DNA of 64,000 nt from Nitrococcus mobilis Nb-231 (GTDB lineage: Bacteria; Pseudomonadota; Gammaproteobacteria; Nitrococcales; Nitrococcaceae), in assembly GCF_000153205.1 (NCBI RefSeq), contig NZ_CH672427.1:3278596-3342595 (forward strand), written 5' to 3'. This document shows, piece by piece, positions 27,153-35,972 of this stretch. The notes under the pieces were generated by a model. The model saw only the letters and a list, made by a program, of their open reading frames with translations, was not told the origin of the DNA and made no database searches. The position numbers and the translations under genes are program-made. Every line of letters begins with the position of its first letter. The first letter of the stretch is position 1.

Positions 27153-27366
27153 GTTTCATTCCTTTCGCTTTGCTATAAAGTGCCTCTAAACATATCGCAG
27201 CTACTGCTTGCCAAGCTGTTGGGATACTCGATTTGAGGAGACGGATGGGGCACGTAAGCGGTTTGGTGGCGGAGTTCAAGGCGAAGACAACATTGCGGGA
27301 AAGCGCGTTAGCGCACGGAGGGTTGCTCGGATTGAGGTGCTGGAATCCAGTTCAAAGCCACGGCGA

Positions 27367-27505
27367 GGGACAGATTGACACAGTTGACCGGTGGTGGTGC
27401 GCGGACGACAGGCAGGGGTTGGTTCCGGCGCCGAAAAGAGCGGTTATATGCCCCATATTCAATTGGCTGCCTGGTAGGCAACGATCATAAATTGCGATCT
27501 GTCCC
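27367..27505. repeat. 139-bp segment bounded by GGGACAGAT inverted repeats
   Basis: Left GGGACAGATTG and right (complement) GGGACAGATCG match at 10 of 11 positions. The ends resemble the GGGACAGAT/ATCTGTCCC borders that I recall around IS200-like and REP-associated tyrosine transposase genes. No transposase is left, so it would be a non-autonomous remnant. This identification rests on memory of the motif. Confidence 0.35.
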
Positions 27506-27531
27506 GCCTTAGCGAACAAGACTAAACTTAG

Positions 27532-27560
27532 TTGACCAAGCTGAATTGTCGGTTTACATT
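27532..27560 (+). promoter_or_regulatory. Sigma-70-type promoter for the phd-like antitoxin
   Basis: TTGACC (27532-27537), 17-bp spacer, TACATT (27555-27560). Transcription would begin about 7 bases later, at or next to the ATG at 27568, implying a leaderless or nearly leaderless mRNA. An imperfect palindrome ACTAAACTTAGT just upstream could be an operator. Confidence 0.55.
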
Positions 27561-27567
27561 GGGTCGT

Positions 27568-27813
27568 ATGAAGACGATCAACATTCACGAAGCCAAAACC
27601 CATCTGTCCCGAATCATCGAGCGGGTTGCGCGTGGGGAGTCGGTGATCATCGGCAAGGCGGGCAAGCCGGTGGCAGTGCTGAGCCCCTATGTTGCCTTGG
27701 GGCAGGCGCGTAAGCCGGGAAGCATGCAGGGCAAGATACGCATCGCCGACGACTTCGATGCCGCCGACGCCGTTATCGCCGATTTGTTCGAGGGCGCGGC
27801 CGGATCACGTTGA
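27568..27813 (+). CDS. Phd/YefM-family antitoxin
   Basis: 81-residue antitoxin. MKTINIHEAKTHLSRII and RGESVIIGKAGKPVAVL are the N-terminal Phd/YefM DNA-binding and dimerisation core; the remaining C-terminus would bind the toxin. I choose the ATG at 27568, which starts the conserved domain; a TTG 12 codons upstream overlaps the -35 element. There is no good ribosome site, in line with the leaderless promoter. It is followed after 3 bp by a PIN toxin gene. Confidence 0.88.
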   Translation: MKTINIHEAKTHLSRIIERVARGESVIIGKAGKPVAVLSPYVALGQARKPGSMQGKIRIADDFDAADAVIADLFEGAAGSR

Positions 27814-27816
27814 TCA

Positions 27817-28194
27817 GTGGACATCCTGCTCGACACTCATGTATTGCTCTGGTGGTTAAGCGACGATCCGCGCCTGTCGGCTAAGGCGCGCAACCTGATC
27901 GCCGATCCGGCCAACGCGATCACGGTGAGCGCAGCGACGGCGTGGGAAATTGCCATCAAACAGGGGTTGGGCAAGCTCATGTTCGATGGCGATCTGGAAC
28001 AGGCCGTCCGCGAGCAGGATTTTCAGATGCTTCCCATCACGTTTGCGCACACGGCGCAGATCGGACAATTGCCCGAGATTCATCGCGACCCGTTCGATCG
28101 CATGCTCGTGGCGCAGGCCCGCTCGGAAAATCTCGCACTACTCAGCGCCGACCCCCATGTCGCTCGCTATCCGGTTAACGTGATCGAGCCGTAG
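27817..28194 (+). CDS. PIN-domain toxin (VapC-like)
   Basis: 125-residue PIN-domain protein, a probable RNase toxin paired with the Phd-like antitoxin upstream. LLDTHVLLWWLSDD gives the first catalytic Asp, AATAWEIAIKQGLGKL the Glu, and HRDPFDRMLVAQA the second acidic cluster. The ending SADPHVARYPVNVI is typical of this subgroup. GTG start, 3 bp after the antitoxin stop. It is a different family from the vapBC inside the BREX operon: the antitoxin here is Phd-type, not AbrB-type. Confidence 0.9.
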   Translation: MDILLDTHVLLWWLSDDPRLSAKARNLIADPANAITVSAATAWEIAIKQGLGKLMFDGDLEQAVREQDFQMLPITFAHTAQIGQLPEIHRDPFDRMLVAQARSENLALLSADPHVARYPVNVIEP

Positions 28195-28451
28195 TCGTAC
28201 GTAAACCGTGGCCGGTTCACGATTTCGCAGCGGTTTCGCCACCTGTGCGCCGCCGACCAACCTACCGGGCGCGATTCTGCCGTTCGACGGCGCCGATCGC
28301 TTCGAAATCGGATTTGCCCGCCTTTCTTCAGAATGCCACGAGAGCAATTCGCAGCGTTTCCTAGCGAGAAACGGCATGAAACGAGTCGTAAAACCGCTGA
28401 AAAGCAGATCGTTGCGAGGCTATCGATGGTCTTGTGATAGGCTGTTCGAAA

Positions 28452-28461
28452 TGGTGCCGAG
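28452..28461. repeat. 10-bp direct repeat within the tRNA-Leu 3' end (right copy)
   Basis: TGGTGCCGAG, the complement of the CCA and acceptor end of tRNA-Leu(CAG), matching 5972-5981 in the same orientation. If the repeats are attachment sites, the island spans about 22.5 kb and its integration regenerated the tRNA 3' end. Confidence 0.4.
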
Positions 28462-28538
28462 GAGAGGACTTGAACCTCCACGGGGTTACCCCCACTAGCA
28501 CCTGAAGCTAGCGCGTCTACCAATTCCGCCACCTCGGC
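28452..28538 (-). tRNA. tRNA-Leu (anticodon CAG)
   Basis: Minus-strand cloverleaf beginning GCCGAGG, ending CCTCGGCA plus encoded CCA. The anticodon loop TTCAGGT reads CAG, and a long variable arm is present, as in class II tRNA-Leu. Its 3' end faces the BREX island, and a 10-bp copy of that end lies at 5972-5981. Confidence 0.95.
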
Positions 28539-28702
28539 GTGTGCGGCGTCCGCGCACCAAGGTGCGCGGGTCGCACATTCTGCAGGCGGCGAGCTGGCCT
28601 GTCAATGCCGCGTCGAGAGAGCGCGAGCGCGCGGTGTTTGGCGGCATTCCCGAATAGCATTGATGGATAAGTTTTACCTCACATCGAGACGAACAATAGC
28701 GA

Positions 28703-31024
28703 ATGACCAAAGAACATAACGCAAGTCTGGAGGACGATCCTTATCTCGAACGCGAACGGCGCAAATACGCGCAACCGATCCCCAGTCGCGAATACATCAT
28801 CGAGCGGCTCGCTGAGCAAGCTCGGCCGCTTACCCGAGTGCAGCTTGCGGAGCTTTTCGCGCTGACCCAACCCGATGAGCTGGAAGGCCTGCGCCGCCGT
28901 TTACGGGCGATGGAGCGCGACGGTCAGTTGATTCGCAATCGACGCGGCGGCTATGTCATCGTCGACAATCGCGACTTGATCCGCGGTCGAGTGCGCGCGG
29001 CGGCGGATGGTTCGGGCTGGCTCAAACCGGACCGTCCGGGCTTAGAGGTTTACCTTCCGCCGCGTGCAATGAGTAGCCTACTGCACGGCGACCGCGTGGT
29101 GGTTCGATTGGTGAATCTCGACACGCGCGGCCGTCCCGAAGGTGAGTTGGTGGAGGTTCTGGAGCGGGCCAATCGGCGGGTGGCGGGCCGCTATTATGAA
29201 GAAAGTGGGGTGGGTTTCGTAGTTCCGGCGAGCCGGCATATTCACCAAGACATCATCATACCGGCCGCAGAGCGCAACGATGCGGCCTATGGGCAGTTGG
29301 TCGTCACCGAGATCCTCAGTCAGCCGGCCAAGCGCCGCCAGCCCATCGGCCGTATCGTCGAGGTACTAGGAGCGCATATCGAGGTTGGCCAGGAGATTAC
29401 GGTTGCCGCAAGCGCCCATGGGATTCCGGTCGATTGGCCCGCTGAGGTCGAAGCGGCGCTCGCTGGGTATACCGATCGAGTGCCGGAATCGGCCAAGCAG
29501 GGACGGGTGGATTTGCGCCACCTTCCCTTGGTTACCATCGACGGGGCTAGCGCGCGCGATTTCGACGACGCGGTCTACGCCGAGCCCATGACCAATGGTT
29601 GGCGCCTCTACGTGGCGATCGCCGATGTTTCCCACTATGTTCGCCCCGGGACGCCACTCGAGCGCGAGGCCGTCAAGCGCGGCAACTCCGTTTACTTCCC
29701 CCGCAGCGTGGTGCCCATGCTGCCGGCAATACTCTCTAACGGATTGTGCTCGTTGAATCCCCGCGTGGATCGCCTTTGCGTGGTTTGTGAGATGCAGATC
29801 AGCCAGGAGGGCGCTTTGCGGCGTTCGCGCTTCTATGAGGCGGTCATGCGCTCCCGGGCGAGGTTGACCTACGAGGTGGTCGCGGCGTTGCATGGAGAGC
29901 GCGATCCGGCGCTGCGTCGGCGCCATCGTGGACTACTCAAGCATCTCGATCATCTCTTCGGCGTCTACCGGGTGTTGCGCAAGGAGCGTGATCGCCGTGG
30001 CGCGATCGACTTCGAGACCACCGAGAGCACCATCGAGTTCGACGAGACGGGGCGTATCCGTGCCATCCATTCGGCCCGGCGGACCGACGCCCACCGAATG
30101 ATCGAAGAGTGCATGGTAAAGGCCAATTTGGCGGCGGCGCGCTTCCTGCGCCGCCATCGCATGCCGGCCCTGTATCGGGTACATGAGCCGCCGGAGACGG
30201 CACGGCTTGAAAAACTACGTGCCTTTCTTGGCCAGACCGGCCTGCGTCTGAGCGGCAGCGATAAGCCCCGGCCCAAGGATTTCGCCCGATTGATGCAGCG
30301 GGTGCATGATCGACCCGATCGGCATTTGATCGAGACGGTGTTGTTACGCTCGATGATGGCCGCCGAATACCGGCCCGACAATGCGGGGCATTTCGGGTTG
30401 GCGCTGGATGCCTATACTCACTTCACCTCGCCGATCCGGCGCTACCCCGACCTGATCGTGCATCGGGCCATCAAACACGTTCTCTCCGGTGGTCGCGCCG
30501 CGACTTTCGAGCTCAGCCACGATCAGTTGACCACCCTCGGTGAGCATTGCTCCATGACCGATCGGCGTGCTGAGGAGGCTACCCGAGACGCGGTGATGAC
30601 CCTCAAATGTCGCTATATGGCCGAGCGCTTGGGAGAGGAGCTTCCTGGGGTGATCAGTGCGGTGACCTCGTTTGGTCTGTTCGTTGAGCTCGATGAGGTC
30701 TATGTCGACGGGCTCATCCACATCACCAATCTGGAGAGCGATTATTTTCATTTCGATCCCATCGGTCATCGCCTCGTTGGTGAGCGCACCGGCAAGGAGT
30801 ATCGATTGGCCGATCGGTTGCGGGTACGAGTTGCGCAGGTGAATATCGACGAGCGTAAACTCGATCTGACGCTGGTGGCGCATCCGGTGGATGCGCACGG
30901 CAACCCGATGGAGCCTCCGCGACGCGGGCCGGGGCGGCGCCGCAAGGCTCATCCGGCACAGCGCTCCGCCTCGGTGAAGAAGACTAGCGGCGGAGGACGC
31001 TCGCGGAGCAAGCGCGTGCGCTAG
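28703..31024 (+). CDS. rnr: Ribonuclease R
   Basis: 3'-to-5' exoribonuclease of the RNase II/RNB family that degrades structured RNA. The 773-residue protein has an N-terminal winged-helix region, cold-shock domains, the RNB catalytic core with the metal-binding signature ASARDFDDAVYAE (about residue 280), an S1 domain (about 645-730) and a Lys/Arg-rich tail. The ATG at 28703 starts the family N-terminus. rlmB follows 4 bp later, the usual rnr-rlmB operon. Confidence 0.96.
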   Translation: MTKEHNASLEDDPYLERERRKYAQPIPSREYIIERLAEQARPLTRVQLAELFALTQPDELEGLRRRLRAMERDGQLIRNRRGGYVIVDNRDLIRGRVRAAADGSGWLKPDRPGLEVYLPPRAMSSLLHGDRVVVRLVNLDTRGRPEGELVEVLERANRRVAGRYYEESGVGFVVPASRHIHQDIIIPAAERNDAAYGQLVVTEILSQPAKRRQPIGRIVEVLGAHIEVGQEITVAASAHGIPVDWPAEVEAALAGYTDRVPESAKQGRVDLRHLPLVTIDGASARDFDDAVYAEPMTNGWRLYVAIADVSHYVRPGTPLEREAVKRGNSVYFPRSVVPMLPAILSNGLCSLNPRVDRLCVVCEMQISQEGALRRSRFYEAVMRSRARLTYEVVAALHGERDPALRRRHRGLLKHLDHLFGVYRVLRKERDRRGAIDFETTESTIEFDETGRIRAIHSARRTDAHRMIEECMVKANLAAARFLRRHRMPALYRVHEPPETARLEKLRAFLGQTGLRLSGSDKPRPKDFARLMQRVHDRPDRHLIETVLLRSMMAAEYRPDNAGHFGLALDAYTHFTSPIRRYPDLIVHRAIKHVLSGGRAATFELSHDQLTTLGEHCSMTDRRAEEATRDAVMTLKCRYMAERLGEELPGVISAVTSFGLFVELDEVYVDGLIHITNLESDYFHFDPIGHRLVGERTGKEYRLADRLRVRVAQVNIDERKLDLTLVAHPVDAHGNPMEPPRRGPGRRRKAHPAQRSASVKKTSGGGRSRSKRVR

Positions 31025-31028
31025 CGTA

Positions 31029-31799
31029 ATGACGCAAAATCGCATTATCCATGGCCTGCATAGCGTCCGCGCAGCGGTACGCTATGATCCCACCCATGTG
31101 GTTGAGGTTTGGCTCGATCGGCAAGCCCGCAGCGGGCGCTGGCAGGCACTGCGTCGGCAGCTAGAGGCACTCGCCTGCCCTGTACATCTAGTCGATCGTC
31201 GGCAATTGGATCGTCTCACGAGCGGGCAGGTACACCAGGGTGTGGCGATTCGGTACGCTGGGCAACCGCCCCGGGCCGAGCACGAGTTGGAGGCATTGCT
31301 CAGCGAACTCGGCCCGGATCCTTTGCTATTGGTGCTCGACCAAGTGCAGGATCCGCACAATCTCGGAGCCTGCTTACGCACGGCCGCCGGGGCCGGCGTC
31401 CAGGCGGTGATCACTCCGCGGGATCGCGCGGTCGGTTTGACGCCGACAGTGTACAAGGCCGCCACCGGCGCCGTGCAGCATATCCCTTTGTTCCAGGTGA
31501 CCAATCTGGCGCGCACTTTGCGCAAGCTGCGCGAGGCGGGTATGTGGCTGATTGGTGCGGCCGAGCAGGCCGACGTTACACTCTATGAGGTGGATCTTAG
31601 TGGTCCGCTGGTCTTGGTCATGGGCGCGGAGGAGGCCGGTTTGCGTCGGCTCACGCGCGCATGCTGCGATCGGTTGATTCGAATCCCTATGCTCGGAGCG
31701 ATCGACAGTCTCAACGTCTCGGTTGCTACCGGGGTGGTGCTCTACGAGGTCGTGCGTCAGCGGATGCACGGCTTTACCAAGCCCCCGCTGCGAGAGTAA
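31029..31799 (+). CDS. rlmB: 23S rRNA (guanosine-2'-O)-methyltransferase RlmB
   Basis: SPOUT-class enzyme that methylates the 2'-O of G2251 in 23S rRNA. The 256 residues contain an N-terminal RNA-binding domain (GLHSVRAAV through GVAIRYAG) and the C-terminal knot with LLVLDQVQDPHNLGACLRTA (motif 1), VLVMGAEEAGL (motif 2) and RIPMLGAIDSLNVSVA (motif 3). It is transcribed with rnr. The three SPOUT motifs make the family certain; the exact target nucleotide is from family knowledge. Confidence 0.96.
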   Translation: MTQNRIIHGLHSVRAAVRYDPTHVVEVWLDRQARSGRWQALRRQLEALACPVHLVDRRQLDRLTSGQVHQGVAIRYAGQPPRAEHELEALLSELGPDPLLLVLDQVQDPHNLGACLRTAAGAGVQAVITPRDRAVGLTPTVYKAATGAVQHIPLFQVTNLARTLRKLREAGMWLIGAAEQADVTLYEVDLSGPLVLVMGAEEAGLRRLTRACCDRLIRIPMLGAIDSLNVSVATGVVLYEVVRQRMHGFTKPPLRE

Positions 31800-31890
31800 A
31801 CTTTGCCGCCTATTGTCCGTTGCTTGAGCTTTGCCCGGCTGTGGGCAGCGGCTCTCCTTGCCGAGCGCTGTTGGGCGGGCGGCTTTTCTG

Positions 31891-31934
31891 ACTACACATG
31901 ATGTAGTGGTCCGATTACCCGAAAGGAGTTATGC
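31891..31934 (+). promoter_or_regulatory. Structured rpsF leader, possible S6:S18 binding element
   Basis: ACTACA and TGTAGT form a 6-bp hairpin, followed by GGTCCGATTACC, where GGT/ACC can pair around a loop containing CCG. The ribosome site AAAGGAG and the rpsF ATG come next. An rpsF leader motif bound by the S6:S18 pair is known in many bacteria and exposes a CCG. The match here is by eye only. Confidence 0.35.
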
Positions 31935-32360
31935 ATGCGACATTATGAAGTCGTGTTCCTGGTCCATCCGGATCAGAGCGATCAGGTCTCGGCCATGATC
32001 GAGCGTTACCGGAGTCTGATCGAAGGCAACGGCGGCCAAATCCACCGTTTGGAGGATTGGGGGCGTCGTCAGCTAGCTTACCCGATCAAAAAACTGATCA
32101 AGGCGCATTACATTCTCATGAATGTGGAGTGTCGACCCGAGAATATGGAAGAGCTCGTTTCCATGTTCCGTTTCAACGATGCGGTCATTCGCCATATGGT
32201 TTTGTCCCGGCAAGAGGCAATCACCGACCCCTCTCCGCTGGCGAAAAGCCAGGACGAGGAAAGAGGCGCTCGGGGCGAGCGGCTGGACAAGCAGGGTCGA
32301 ACCGACAAGCCCGACAGGAGCGAGACGGAAAGTGAGCAGGAGGAGCCTGCCGAGCTCTGA
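31935..32360 (+). CDS. rpsF: 30S ribosomal protein bS6
   Basis: Primary small-subunit protein that binds 16S rRNA with S18. [18 protein letters not shown] and the [17 protein letters not shown] block are diagnostic. The 141-residue length includes a charged, disordered C-terminal tail (about 100-141) as in many gammaproteobacteria. First gene of rpsF-priB-rpsR-DUF2232-rplI. Confidence 0.97.
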   Translation: MRHYEVVFLVHPDQSDQVSAMIERYRSLIEGNGGQIHRLEDWGRRQLAYPIKKLIKAHYILMNVECRPENMEELVSMFRFNDAVIRHMVLSRQEAITDPSPLAKSQDEERGARGERLDKQGRTDKPDRSETESEQEEPAEL

Positions 32361-32377
32361 AGAGGTTGATTGGCGGT

Positions 32378-32731
32378 GTGGCCGAGACTCGATCCGAGTA
32401 TGCCTTGACCCCGCGCGATAGCCACGTCAATGTGGTGACGCTGACCGGGGCTCTAGTGGCACCGGCCGAGCTGCGCTACTCACCGGCGGGTATTCCGATC
32501 GCCCGTTTCCTACTGGAGCACTTCTCCGAGCAGAGCGAGGCAGGGGCACATCGGCCGGTGCGTCTGCGGATCGGCGTGCGGGCTTCAGGGCAGCCGCTGG
32601 CCGAGGCGCTACAGGGGGTATCGGCGGGCACGTGTTTGCGCGTGGTCGGCTTTTTAATCCGATCCCGGCAAAGAAGCGGGGAATACCCATTGATCATCAG
32701 TGCCAGCCAAATCGAGCGGTTGGCGTCGTAG
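32378..32731 (+). CDS. priB: Primosomal replication protein N (PriB)
   Basis: Single-stranded-DNA-binding OB-fold protein of the replication restart primosome (with PriA and DnaT). The segment [35 protein letters not shown] lines up with PriB, and its position between rpsF and rpsR is characteristic of beta- and gammaproteobacteria. Start choice is uncertain: TTG at 32366 directly abuts the AGAGG ribosome site and is too close, so I use GTG at 32378; a GTG further in at the start of the conserved domain is also possible. Confidence 0.85.
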   Translation: MAETRSEYALTPRDSHVNVVTLTGALVAPAELRYSPAGIPIARFLLEHFSEQSEAGAHRPVRLRIGVRASGQPLAEALQGVSAGTCLRVVGFLIRSRQRSGEYPLIISASQIERLAS

Positions 32732-32754
32732 AGCAACCAGTAAAGGTAGAGGCT

Positions 32755-32979
32755 ATGGCTCGTTTTTTCCGTCGCAGGAAGTATTGTCGATTTACGGCTG
32801 AGGGCGTTAGGGAAATCGATTATAAAGACCTCAATACGCTCAAGAGCTACGTTACTGAAACCGGTAAAATCGTTCCCAGCCGGATCACCGGGACGCGTGC
32901 CAAGTATCAGCGCCAGCTCGCCAGCGCCATCAAGCGCGCGCGCTACCTGGCGTTGCTACCCTACACTGACCGTCATTGA
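32755..32979 (+). CDS. rpsR: 30S ribosomal protein bS18
   Basis: 74-residue small-subunit protein. [24 protein letters not shown] and [14 protein letters not shown] are conserved. The ATG at 32755 is preceded by GGTAGAGG. An in-frame upstream extension to 32632 overlaps priB and is not real. It pairs with bS6 in the 30S platform. Confidence 0.97.
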   Translation: MARFFRRRKYCRFTAEGVREIDYKDLNTLKSYVTETGKIVPSRITGTRAKYQRQLASAIKRARYLALLPYTDRH

Positions 32980-33004
32980 TTAAGCCGGCCATCCGAGTTT
33001 ATCC

Positions 33005-33886
33005 GTGAGGCGTTTCGCCGACTTCATCATGCGCGGCCGGGTGCCGGCGGTTTTGGTAATCTTCGTGAGCGCGATGGTGCCCCCCCTGCTCTGGGTCAGC
33101 GGTGGTGCATTGTCCCTTGTCACCCTACGGCGTGGTGCCGTCGAAGGTGCTTTCGCCGCAGGTGCTGCAACGCTTGTGCTTTTGGTCGCAATCGGCGCCT
33201 TGGCCGGCTCTCCGCAGCCTGCCCTGTCGCCGATTCTGCAGCTCTGGTTGCCGGTCTTTTTGATCGCTTTATGGTTGCGCTACAGTGTTTCCTTGGCACA
33301 AGCCTTAGAGGTCGCTGCGGGGTTGGCGGCGCTGGCTGTGGCCGTATTCCATTTTCTGCACCCGGATGCTGTTGGCTATTGGCGTGAGGTTTTTGCGCAG
33401 GCCCGGACTCTATTTCCGGCATCATCGCAGCTCGACTCTAAGGCTTGGGAAGAGGTGGTGACGCTGCTCGCCCCGGAGATGACGGGATTATGGGCGGTGA
33501 ATCTGCTTGGTTTGGCTGTCGGTAGCCTGCTTTTGGGTCGTTGGTGGCAGGCCATGCTGTATAATCCGGGCGGGTTTCGCGCGGAGTTCCATGCCCTGCG
33601 CTTGGAGCGCTGGTTCGCGTGGCTGGTTTTGGCATGCCTGGTCGCGGCGGCGGGGTTGGGCCATGGGTTGGTCTACGATATTGCCTTCGTGCTCAGCGCG
33701 GTATTTGTGCTGCAGGCCCTGGCCGTATTGCATACATTCTCGGCTGGGCAGCGTTGGGGCAAGCTGTGGCTAGGGCTGGTCTACTTATTCTTGTTCTTGC
33801 CGCTGATACTCCAACTGGTGGCAGTGGTGGGTATCATCGATGTATTTCTGGATATGCGGCGACGCACTAAACTTGGCTCGCCTTAA
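33005..33886 (+). CDS. DUF2232 (YybS-like) integral membrane protein
   Basis: 293-residue protein with about seven to eight hydrophobic segments and no soluble domain of note. Proteins of this family occur between rpsR and rplI in many gammaproteobacteria; the function is not known. The start GTG at 33005 lies 25 bp after rpsR. There are no catalytic motifs. Confidence 0.8.
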   Translation: MRRFADFIMRGRVPAVLVIFVSAMVPPLLWVSGGALSLVTLRRGAVEGAFAAGAATLVLLVAIGALAGSPQPALSPILQLWLPVFLIALWLRYSVSLAQALEVAAGLAALAVAVFHFLHPDAVGYWREVFAQARTLFPASSQLDSKAWEEVVTLLAPEMTGLWAVNLLGLAVGSLLLGRWWQAMLYNPGGFRAEFHALRLERWFAWLVLACLVAAAGLGHGLVYDIAFVLSAVFVLQALAVLHTFSAGQRWGKLWLGLVYLFLFLPLILQLVAVVGIIDVFLDMRRRTKLGSP

Positions 33887-33925
33887 GCGGCGTTTGCGAG
33901 AGCAGATTTTTTTGAGGGTTCAGCG

Positions 33926-34375
33926 ATGGAAGTCATCTTACTTGAGAAGGTGGAGAATCTCGGTAGCCTAGGCGACCGAGTACGTGTGCGTCCAGGGTAC
34001 GGGCGGAATTTTTTGATTCCTTATGGCAAGGCCAAGCCTGCCACATCAGAGAACATTAAAGACTTCGAGGCGCGCGCCGCGGAGCTGGCGCGTGCGGCTG
34101 CTGAGGTGTTGCAGTCTGCGCAGCAGCGCGCCGAGCAACTCGCTGGGCTGAGCGTGACTCTGACCGCGAAGGCGGGTGATGAGGGTAAACTGTTTGGCTC
34201 GGTCGGCACCGGCGATATCGCGGATGCGATTACCCGTGCCGGGGTCGAGATCCAGCGCAGCGAGGTGCGCCTACCCGACGGTCCGCTGCGTAGTTGTGGT
34301 GAGTTCGATGTCGCCCTGCATTTACATACGGATGTGAATGCAATCGTCAAAGTGACCATCGCCCCCGAGGGTTAA
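33926..34375 (+). CDS. rplI: 50S ribosomal protein bL9
   Basis: 149-residue large-subunit protein that binds 23S rRNA near the L1 stalk. [19 protein letters not shown] and [16 protein letters not shown] form the N-terminal domain, a long connecting helix follows, and the C-terminal domain contains [12 protein letters not shown]. Last gene of the rpsF operon; the 211-bp gap that follows separates it from dnaB. Confidence 0.97.
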   Translation: MEVILLEKVENLGSLGDRVRVRPGYGRNFLIPYGKAKPATSENIKDFEARAAELARAAAEVLQSAQQRAEQLAGLSVTLTAKAGDEGKLFGSVGTGDIADAITRAGVEIQRSEVRLPDGPLRSCGEFDVALHLHTDVNAIVKVTIAPEG

Positions 34376-34586
34376 CTAAAAAGGATCGTGCTTGGTCGGC
34401 AGCGCGCTGTGCCGATGAACGCGGATGGACTTGTCCGATCCGGATAAGGTTGCGATCAAACCTGTTCGTTTCTTGTCGACAATTTATTGCGTGCGGCTTG
34501 ACCCTGCGGGCGGGTTTTAAAGCCCTGCAATGCGCTGGGTAAGGTCGTTGCCATCAGTGTGCTCGACCACCGGCAGAGGGTGATCG

Positions 34587-35972
34587 ATGGTGGCCGTGGA
34601 CGCGGTTTTGAGCGAAACCGAAGCGCTTAAGATTCCACCGCACTCAATCGAGGCTGAACAGGCCGTGCTCGGCGGTCTGATGGTTGACAATGACGCCTGG
34701 GATCAAGTGGCCGACCGGGTCGTCGATGCCGATCTCTATCGTCGTGATCACCGCTTGGTATTTCGCGCCATAGAGGCTCTGGCCGAAGCGGGTCAACCGA
34801 TGGACGTGGTGACCCTCTCCGAGTGGTTGAAGGCTCAGGGCTTGCTCGAAGAAGCCGGCGGCCTTGCCTACTTGGGAGCCCTTGCCAGGGATACGCCCAG
34901 TTCGGCCAACATCCGCGCTTATGCCGATATCGTCCGGGAGAAGTCGGTATTGCGGCATCTGATCAGGGCCGGGACGGAGGTCGCGGGCAGCGGTTATCGA
35001 CCTGAAGGTCGCAGCAGCAGCGATTTGCTCGATGCGGCCGAGCGCTTGATCTTCGAGATCGGTGAGCGGCTTCAGCGCCATCGGCAAGGCTTCGCCAGCG
35101 TAAAAGATATCCTCCCCGCGGTAGTGGAACGTATCGATACGCTCTACCTACAGGAAGGCGATGTCACCGGTCTGGCGACCGGTTTTACCGATTTTGATCG
35201 TATGACGGCTGGTCTGCAGGTCGGTGATCTGGTGATCGTTGCCGGCCGACCTTCCATGGGCAAGACGACCTTCGCGATGAACCTGGCGGAGGTCGCTGCT
35301 ATGCGCGGGGATCAACCGGTGGCGCTGTTTAGCATGGAGATGCCTGGGGAGGCCTTGGCCATGCGCATGCTCTCTTCCCTCGGGCGAGTGGAGCTGCAAA
35401 GAATCCGCACCGGTCGTTTGGAAGACAGCGACTGGCCACGCCTGACCAGTACCATGAATCTGCTCTCCCAAGCGCGGCTGTTCATCGATGATACGCCAGC
35501 TCTGACTCCCATGGAGATGCGTGCTCGTGCCCGCCGGCTCAAACGCGAGCACGGTTTAGGCCTGATTGTGGTCGACTATCTCCAGCTCATGCACCTACCG
35601 GGTCATAAAGAAAACCGGGCCACCCAAATCGCTGAGATCTCCCGAGCGCTCAAAGCGATGGCCAAGGAGTTGGGAGTACCGGTGGTCGCGTTGTCGCAGC
35701 TCAACCGCAGCTTGGAGCAACGTCCCAATAAGCGTCCGGCCATGTCTGATCTACGCGAGTCCGGCGCAATCGAGCAAGATGCCGACGTTATCGTCTTTAT
35801 CTATCGCGACGAAGTCTACAACCCGGACAGCCCTGACAAAGGCGTTGCGGAGATCATCATCGGCAAGCAGCGCAATGGCCCCATCGGAACCGTACGGCTG
35901 ACGTTTCTCGGTAGATATACTCGGTTTGAGAACTACGTCGGCGACGACTATCGAGGTGAGGGCTTTTCGTGA
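34587..35972 (+). CDS. dnaB: Replicative DNA helicase DnaB
   Basis: Hexameric helicase that unwinds the replication fork. The 461-residue protein has an N-terminal helical domain (PPHSIEAEQAVLGGLM) that binds primase, a linker, and the RecA-like C-terminal domain with Walker A AGRPSMGKTTFAMN (about residue 219), Walker B LGLIVVDYLQLM and the DLRESGAIEQDAD motif. AGAGGG precedes the ATG. No intein is present. It overlaps alr by 4 bp. Confidence 0.97.
   Translation: MVAVDAVLSETEALKIPPHSIEAEQAVLGGLMVDNDAWDQVADRVVDADLYRRDHRLVFRAIEALAEAGQPMDVVTLSEWLKAQGLLEEAGGLAYLGALARDTPSSANIRAYADIVREKSVLRHLIRAGTEVAGSGYRPEGRSSSDLLDAAERLIFEIGERLQRHRQGFASVKDILPAVVERIDTLYLQEGDVTGLATGFTDFDRMTAGLQVGDLVIVAGRPSMGKTTFAMNLAEVAAMRGDQPVALFSMEMPGEALAMRMLSSLGRVELQRIRTGRLEDSDWPRLTSTMNLLSQARLFIDDTPALTPMEMRARARRLKREHGLGLIVVDYLQLMHLPGHKENRATQIAEISRALKAMAKELGVPVVALSQLNRSLEQRPNKRPAMSDLRESGAIEQDADVIVFIYRDEVYNPDSPDKGVAEIIIGKQRNGPIGTVRLTFLGRYTRFENYVGDDYRGEGFS

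Larger units (their letters stand above)
27153..27567. other. Gene-free stretch with a small mobile-element remnant
   Basis: About 415 bp without a supported gene; a short open frame at 27233-27490 has no recognisable features. It contains the leader of the methyltransferase gene on the minus strand, an inverted-repeat-bounded segment at 27367-27505, and the promoter of the antitoxin at the right edge. Confidence 0.55.

Noticed and set aside
27233-27490. 85-codon frame upstream of the Phd-like antitoxin
   Set aside because: It crosses the inverted-repeat remnant, and no family or good start signal is visible.
6036-28461. CRISPR array, integrase or phage structural genes in the island
   Set aside because: I found no repeat-spacer pattern, no tyrosine or serine integrase, and no phage genes; the only mobile gene is the IS transposase.
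28208-28498. 96-codon frame before tRNA-Leu
   Set aside because: It runs into the tRNA gene and has no conserved features; the 257 bp between the PIN toxin and the tRNA look non-coding.
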